From: Cercis canadensis
Lineage: Eukaryota > Streptophyta > Magnoliopsida > Fabales > Fabaceae
Assembly: GCA_003255065.1 (NCBI GenBank)
Contig: QAOA01001406.1
Coordinates: 233,090-297,089 of the forward strand
Length of the DNA stretch: 64,000 nt
Direction of reading: 5' to 3'
Position numbers and translations under genes: made by a program. The stretch's first letter is position 1; every line of letters starts with the position of its first letter. Shown piece after piece: positions 57,601-64,000 of the stretch. Below the pieces are notes generated by a model. It saw nothing but the letters and a program-made list of their open reading frames with translations, did no database searches and had not been told where the DNA came from.

Positions 57601-60600
57601 AATTTCAAGATCAATGAAGTTCAAATTACAAACAAGTAGCACTGTTTGTGAAATATAAATAAAATGTTAAAAACACAAAGTACCTTGAAATGACACTGCC
57701 TAAACCAGCAGTGTGGCAGACTTTTCGACAGCGCTTTTGCCAGCCTGAACCGGTTGAATAAAGGAGCTCATATATGTGTCCATCACGGCCAGCAAGGAAA
57801 ATACGACCCTTGTCAGTACATGCTATGCAAGTCATTGTGACCCCATCAGATGGCACTGTATAATCTGGCAAAGGCTGCAATGAAACTTCTGCAAATGGAT
57901 CTGAGCCATCTACTCCAGAGCAGCACACTCCTACTAAAATCAACTGATAGAAAGACACTGGTAAGAAAAAAACTCCTCCTAGAATGAGGAGCTATAGCAA
58001 TGAACATACCACATAGGTCTCAAAAGTAGGACACATTTGGAATAGAAAACCTTTCACTGTCTCACTGATATAATAATAAAGATTTTGTTATATATTATCA
58101 CACAAAACTGAGCAGTATATATATAATAGCCAACAAAGGCAGCACACTAAATTATATAAACATCTTGCAAAAGTAAATATATTTTGGGAATACAGAAGAG
58201 TGCCAATAAAGAAAAAGGGATATCTTCCATGAAACCAAAGGAGCAGACACAGTAGCACAATAATAACATGGACGATCAGCAGATAAAGTATCATTTTCAT
58301 CAGCTATAAAAGCTCCACAAGGTTGTCCAACACGTAAAAGAGTGAATCCTCCAAGCTCTTCACAATATTCTGAAGCCATCAACCTCTTCCAAAGTATTTG
58401 TCCCTCCACAAACACTACCACATTGAACATTCTCAAATTATGCACTCCCTAGCTATCCTTTGAATGCATAGGCAAAAGCCATCAAATTTAATTGAGCAAA
58501 ACCTAAATTCTCCATCTATTCTGTTATAAAGTAATTCACAGGGTAGTTTCTCCAACAACTTAGCAACATAGGCTGGAATTGAAAATAAGGACATCAGTAA
58601 GTCAGAAGGCTAACCAAAGTACTCTTGATATCTTTGCTCATTGTTCTAAACAGTGAGCCAAGTACTCTTGAGAGGGAGAGAGAGAGAGAGAGAGAGAGAG
58701 AAAGATCAAGTGATCAACACATACACACACAAAGAAGGAACATTGAACAATAATTAAGCAAGATGAGAATAAATGGAGTTCACAAGAGGGAGAAGTTATA
58801 TAAAATTCAAGTCCAAAAAACTGTTGGTATGAATATCACATCAACAAAAAGGATGCTTCTCAGTTACTAAATAAGCAATTAGGCACATAATAAAAAGTAA
58901 TAGTCCATAAGCATTTTTTTCTAGCACATAAAAAGTCAATGGAACAGAACTAAAAGGTAAAATGTGATTAATACCTCAACAGGCGTTGCTAAAACTAAAA
59001 GATATTGGATAGCTTCAACAAAAACACCAGATTTCGATTTTGCAAGGCCAACAGCACAAATAGCTTGTTCCTCCCCACTATATTCAGGACACTGGCCATC
59101 CCTAAGGAAACAGCAATGTTTGATTAGAAGTAATGCAACATGTGCAAAAATAAAACCTATTGCATAGCCTCAAAGGTTTTTGAATTAAAATACAGAAACA
59201 ATCACAACATAAAGTATAACTTGGTATATCCAAGTAAAGTACAATTTCCCCTTGAGTGTTGCCAAGCAATTCAAGCTCAGTTGTTTGTTAGACATCAACA
59301 AACTTTCCATAGGTTAACATGTCAGCTATCTGTATTAGATGAATCTATCTACTTATCAATATGACAAACAATTTAATGTACAACTCTATTCATTTCATTT
59401 CAGGTTGGATTGAGAAGACCAAGGACCATTGTATAGTGGCATCAACTCCTCCTATTAAAAGGGAGCTTCAAAGTTCAACCCCCCCAAACAACCACACCAT
59501 CACTATAATCAAGACAAGGTTAGACAGAGAAGAAAAGTTATAAATAAGAGGAAAAATATACAACAAAAAAATAACCCATCTAGCAGCATCAATAGCAAAT
59601 TCCTGTATGTGAAGCCAAATAACTTTTTCAACTAAACACCATTCATTATAAGTAAAAATTATTACTGAAGAGCACCAAGGAGGTGCAAACCATATAGAAG
59701 GAACCCAATGGATCCACAAAATACAGTTTTAAAGATATAATAAAGTGGCCAAAAGAACTTGAAAAACGAAAAACTAGTTTAAAAATCAAGAGAATTCCAA
59801 CAGAAACCCAAAGAAATAGAACGCATAAAATCTTTATCATCAAACATTTAGCTCCCTAATAGCTTTCCTTCGTTCGAAAGATCTCAAGTGTTCTCCAACC
59901 AAAAGCTCCACAAAATGCAAGCAGGATTACTATCACTTACTTGACTTCTTCCTAAAGTATCAACTACTATTTAGGTAGGAATAACCCAGCAACAAGAGTC
60001 TGAACTGTGAACCCATAAAGCAAGAACACTGCAATTTGGCTTTCGTATGTGTGATAGAAAGGTACCAGATATGTTTTGGTTCCTCATACACTTGCCTCCC
60101 CTATTTTCCTCTTTTATAAAGTTTACTTGCACAATATGTTTCAGGCTGCACAGAAACGGTTTCAAAACAAGCCATTCGTTTTGAAATGCCATAAAAAAAT
60201 ACACAAAATGCATAAAAAAAAAAAGCCTTTGAAGCTAAGAAACGGTTTTGTCATTTAAGGGGGAAAAAACTGCTCTAATCTCTGAGGACACACTCAAGAT
60301 TCACCAAACACACAAAAGAGCCTACACCAGATGGAAACATCTGCTGGGAAGTATGAAAATAAATGGCAGCTGTTTCCACAAAAAATTAACTTATCACTAA
60401 CTTCAACAAAGAACTGAAAGACACAATAATACCACCACAGTTAATATCTTGATATAATTATAAAGGAAATGAAAGAAGGATATCCAAAAATAGGATGTTT
60501 ATATACTACATACTTGGATATGGTATACAGCCAACAGGGCAGCACATACTCTTGGATCCCCAGTATTGACTGCTGAATGAATGGTTTAACAGTGTTATGA

Positions 60601-62893
60601 GATTTGCCAAACTGATACCTAGGTTATTATAAATTGTACTAAATGATGCACTGGTGATGAACCCACTCAGTTTAGTCCGTCATATGTTGCATTTAAAAGA
60701 TACTAAGCATGAAGAATTACCTTATTTGAGTACTAATAGTCTAAGTAACGTAACAATGAAATACCAACCCACCAACAAGGTACTCACCACTTATCAAAAC
60801 GCCAAAGGAACAAGGAATTATCCACTGATGCCCATGCCCTACGTATTTCGGGAAATATTCCACATAAAGCAGTTCCTTCCCCACCAGCTGCATTGTATCT
60901 TTCAATGAGCACAGGAGGCAACTCCCAAGTATCCACTACCTCAACTAAAGGGGGCCACTGCAATGGAATCAAATAATGTGATAAGTTGGAGATAGAGAGA
61001 TGAAAAATGCACTGGATGTAAGATCATGTTGTAGATATAGATATTCAAGTAGGAAATACATTATCATTACATCTCAATAGCTGCAAGCTCACTTCAATCT
61101 AATCAAGAAACAGTGTAACACACCCCATACAGTTAGGTAAAGTTAAAGGCAGATTAATAGTCCTTTGAAGCTTTTTTTTACTGAAACCCATCACTGAAAA
61201 CAAAAAAACAGACAACATGCAGTACTTTAAATAAGAATCATTCAAGAAAATAAGAATTTTTTTCAGAAAAATAATATATTATTATTATCAATTGAAAGAA
61301 ATCTAGACTGGAGCATTATATTTTAGCAAGTTAAAATTTCCTTGCAATTTGTCTTACTACTGAACTTAACTAAAGAAATATTAGCCAGCAAAACACCTCA
61401 CTCAAAGTGTAAAATAACGCGTTCATTTCAACAGTACATAAAAATAGATTGGTTGTACAAATTATACATGCTGTCATTCAACAAAGATCACGAACACAAT
61501 CAATACAGCTATACCAAGTTACTGACAAGCATGATTTGCGGTGATATGTCATATTATATTTCTTTCTATAACTAAGAATTTCAAGCATGATATAAAATGT
61601 TTAAAAGGGAGGACAATAAGACTAAATATACAAGAAATCAAGAAAAGACACTGGGTTATGTCTCTCTGACTGGAACCCAGGATTCAGTTAAATTATCTGA
61701 GAAATCTATCAGAAATTCTAAAAAGACTAGTGATCTATCTAAAATTTGACTCAGTTCATCTGTCTTCTAGCCTAGATAGGAGGATTTGCACACTTGATTC
61801 CTCTAGTCTAGAGAGTTCTCTTGTAAGTTTTTTCATTCTTTTTCTTACTCATTCCCTGAATAGAAGCACATTCTCTCTTAAAAGATCAGGTGTTTTATTT
61901 GGACAGCAGTACCAATAAAGCTTTTTGACATGGTACTGAATAGGATTAATAGAGATGATATGTTGCAAAAACATAGACCTAACACCTAATATACCTTTAT
62001 ATCTTAATATGTGTAAGATGTATGCGGCCGTAATTCAGAAACAGTTGCTCACTTATTTTTTACAATACCCAGCAGTCAGTTACACGTGAAGTAGGGTTTT
62101 TTGGTTTACTCACTGGTGTATATGCTACTTTTTTGGTAGGACGAAGGAGAACAAACTATTATAGAGCATCCTCTTTCGATCAAGTTTGAAGGTTTGGCAG
62201 GACTAAGGAAGGCAAAGTATTATGGCAGTGTGCTATGTATGCCACTTTGGTATTTGTGATTATTTTTCAATTTTGAATCATTAAGAAAGCAATTTTTCTA
62301 TCAATTTATAATAACCATATACGATTAAAACATTTAAAAATCAATTTGACATTTGTAATTTAAATTTAGAAATATGAATTTTAGTTTGTTAAAAAAAAAA
62401 AAAAACAAAGTTATTGCTTTCTTTAAAACTAAATGCACCATTGCAGAAAAAATAAAATTTAATAAGTTACGATTTTGCTTGAAGTTAAAATTTAGATTGA
62501 ACAAATGCTTATTTTAATTTTGCTCCTCTTCTCTGCCCTGGTAGGGATCTACAATAACTCATAACCTTTCAAAGGGTATCTACAATGCATATAACTAAAT
62601 AAGGCTCAAATTTAGCCTACAACTGAGAAACTATAATCTAAATCAGCTTTATCTCCAAAAACACTCAGTACAGAGTTCAAGCAAACATTAACAAGTTGAT
62701 AACCTATAATTTCAGAGATAAATTTCGAAGTTACCTCTCTCGGGTGAGTAGAATAAGGATGACTAGCATATCTGGAAGCTTCTAGGGCTTCTTCAAGGTC
62801 GAGCTGAGACGCAACTTCTCGGCCAATGCGATCACTCACAACGAGACCCGCATTTGTGACATCACGCATCACTATCTCATCTTCCCACGACAT
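48636..62893 (-). CDS. NUP155: nucleoporin NUP155, inner ring of the nuclear pore
   Basis: Thirteen exons in gene order: 62735-62893, 60788-60957, 58975-59101, 57684-57943, 55817-57467, 55522-55734, 55162-55409, 54630-55041, 54224-54414, 50606-50963, 49980-50198, 49455-49780, 48636-48753. Total 4452 nt, 1483 aa, close to Arabidopsis NUP155 (1464). NUP155 is an inner-ring scaffold: an N-terminal beta-propeller (roughly residues 50-500) followed by an alpha-solenoid, linking the pore membrane to NUP93-type scaffold proteins. The start MSWEDEIVMRDVTNAG and LEEALEASRYASHPYSTHP are the plant N-terminus; later marks are SDGVTMTCIACTDKGRIF, SLEKFLRSRRNQRRGLYG, KRQRLPYSPAELAAMEV and ILGGGFSMER. All junctions are GT-AG and in phase. 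The 1651-nt exon 5 covers more than a third of the protein. Intron 9 (50964-54223) holds a decayed LINE on the opposite strand. Confidence 0.96.
52231..52880 (+). pseudogene. decayed LINE reverse-transcriptase fragment in NUP155 intron 9
   Basis: The plus strand reads KLDVKKARDHVCW, then ISTMSFPVLANGG, then GFNRLIDGVVIIGW, and near 52760 SHLLADNTILFC. In this order they match reverse-transcriptase blocks of plant LINEs (normally KLDVEKAYDH, ISTVSFSVLVNG and FADDTLIFC). Stops and frame changes interrupt it, and the catalytic Asp-Asp pair reads Asp-Asn. It lies antisense to NUP155 and cannot be active. Confidence 0.7.
53726..53748. repeat. poly-A tract in NUP155 intron 9
   Basis: About 23 A in a row. 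It could be the tail of an old retroelement insertion, but no matching body was identified next to it. Confidence 0.5.
58674..58702. repeat. (GA)n microsatellite in NUP155 intron 3
   Basis: About a dozen GA units with one G interruption. A simple repeat. Confidence 0.8.
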
Positions 62894-64000
62894 CTCCTTC
62901 GAAGCCCTACGATTTCAAGTGCGAACTAAGCTTGCCTCAGAACTGGGCGAGTGAAATTATTTGTGACGTCACTTGTTTTGGTTTTCCCTCGGTTTCCCGA
63001 GAACCAAACAAGGGACAAGAATTTCGGGAGCGAAATTCAAATTTGAGAAGAGAGGAGAGGGAAGAATAGTGGTTGGGGCTGGAGATCGTAAAGGTAAATA
63101 AACGTGTAGGGTTTTGGGGAGGGTTTGATAGTGGCGGGCGGGCAAATAAAGCCTAGTTTGAAAACCGGAGGAACCGCAGACTCTGTTCTACCCGGTTCAA
63201 CTCACAGTTTTTTTTTTTAAAAAAAAAAAGAATTGGAAATGATTCCAACTATTTTCTTGTTTGCTAAAAATTATGATAACACATCAATTAACATTTTAAG
63301 ATATTTTGGTTTAATGTTGTACATACATTGCAATATATCATTAGATTGCTAACAATAACAAAACATAAATTGAAATAAAAATATTGAATTTGAAATATTT
63401 TTATATTTTAAAACCTCACATATTGAGAGATTAAGAAAAAAAACTTTTTATATTTTATTTCAACTTTAATATGAAAAACAAAATGATTTCTAATTTTTTT
63501 CATTAAAATTATTTAATCTATACAAATAATCCTAAAGATGTTTGAGGGGACATCAAACACCCACTAGTTAAATATTGGATGTTTTATCCATCTTTAAATT
63601 TCATCAAGAATAAATGGGTTGAATTATATAGGAGATGATAAATTATCTCTATTAGGTAATTTCTTGGGGATTGAAAATAATTAATTTAATAATTAAATCT
63701 TCATGATGTTAATGTTTAACATTGTTGGTTGGAATCAAGTTGCAAGCGATCATAGGTGGAGCAAGTCAAGTGTAGTAATCTAAGAAGAGAAGTTGCAACA
63801 TAATTGACTCGATGAGTTTCGTGTAATTGACCGGCACATATATTTTGATGGTTTCAAGAATTTAAAAAGAATTTGAATACCAAACACCTCCTTAGATAAG
63901 TGTCAAGATAAAAAAAAAAAAAAAAAAAGTTGGTATAGAGAGTGGAAAACATAAGATTTCATATGAGTATGTGGTGATTCTTATTTATAGATGAATATGT
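62894..64000. other. NUP155 5' UTR, promoter and upstream flank
   Basis: The first 290 bp or so are GC-richer (up to about 63180) and should hold the NUP155 leader and core promoter. Beyond that the sequence is AT-rich, with no exon, RNA gene or clear repeat on either strand. Confidence 0.55.

Overview
This window is a piece of a flowering-plant (eudicot) nuclear genome. Genes are split by short GT-AG introns, the spaces between them are very AT-rich, and the predicted proteins match plant families closely: plant-type VAC14 and NUP155, a CML25-type calmodulin-like protein, an ITN1-type ankyrin membrane protein and a defensin-like secreted peptide. The species cannot be named from sequence alone. 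The assembly has many gaps, mostly single N bases. Several of these single-N joins are followed by a second, about 99% identical copy of the preceding sequence, which looks like overlapping or allelic contigs placed end to end.

Layout. 1.6-2.1 kb (-): intronless calmodulin-like protein with four EF-hands. 5.0-10.7 kb (+): mitochondrial complex I subunit NDUFS8 (TYKY), eight coding exons, 222 aa. 12.0-17.1 kb (+): UFD1, the CDC48 cofactor for ubiquitin-dependent extraction, nine coding exons, 318 aa. 20.3-21.0 kb (-): a 76-aa defensin-like peptide. 25.9-29.5 kb (+): ankyrin-repeat/PGG membrane protein, 532 aa. 30.9-40.0 kb (-): VAC14, scaffold of the PI(3,5)P2-making FAB1/PIKfyve complex, 20 exons, 724 aa. 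48.6-62.9 kb (-): nucleoporin NUP155, 13 exons, 1483 aa. Every exon chain was joined by eye; each stays in frame across all junctions and reproduces the conserved plant protein from start to stop.

The genes are unrelated housekeeping or stress genes and do not form a pathway. The interesting material lies between and inside them. The 5' leader and first intron of NDUFS8 and of UFD1 are copies of one another, although the proteins are unrelated. A 1.2-kb foldback element sits in the NDUFS8 intron that splits the first 4Fe-4S motif. Between VAC14 and NUP155 lie four non-autonomous inverted-repeat elements, each with a 9-bp target-site duplication (three perfect, one 8 of 9), typical of Mutator-like elements; one is an array of short hairpins. 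Decayed LINE pieces occupy introns of UFD1 and NUP155. I found no CRISPR array, tRNA, rRNA or biosynthetic cluster, and no clear sign of an entirely new system.
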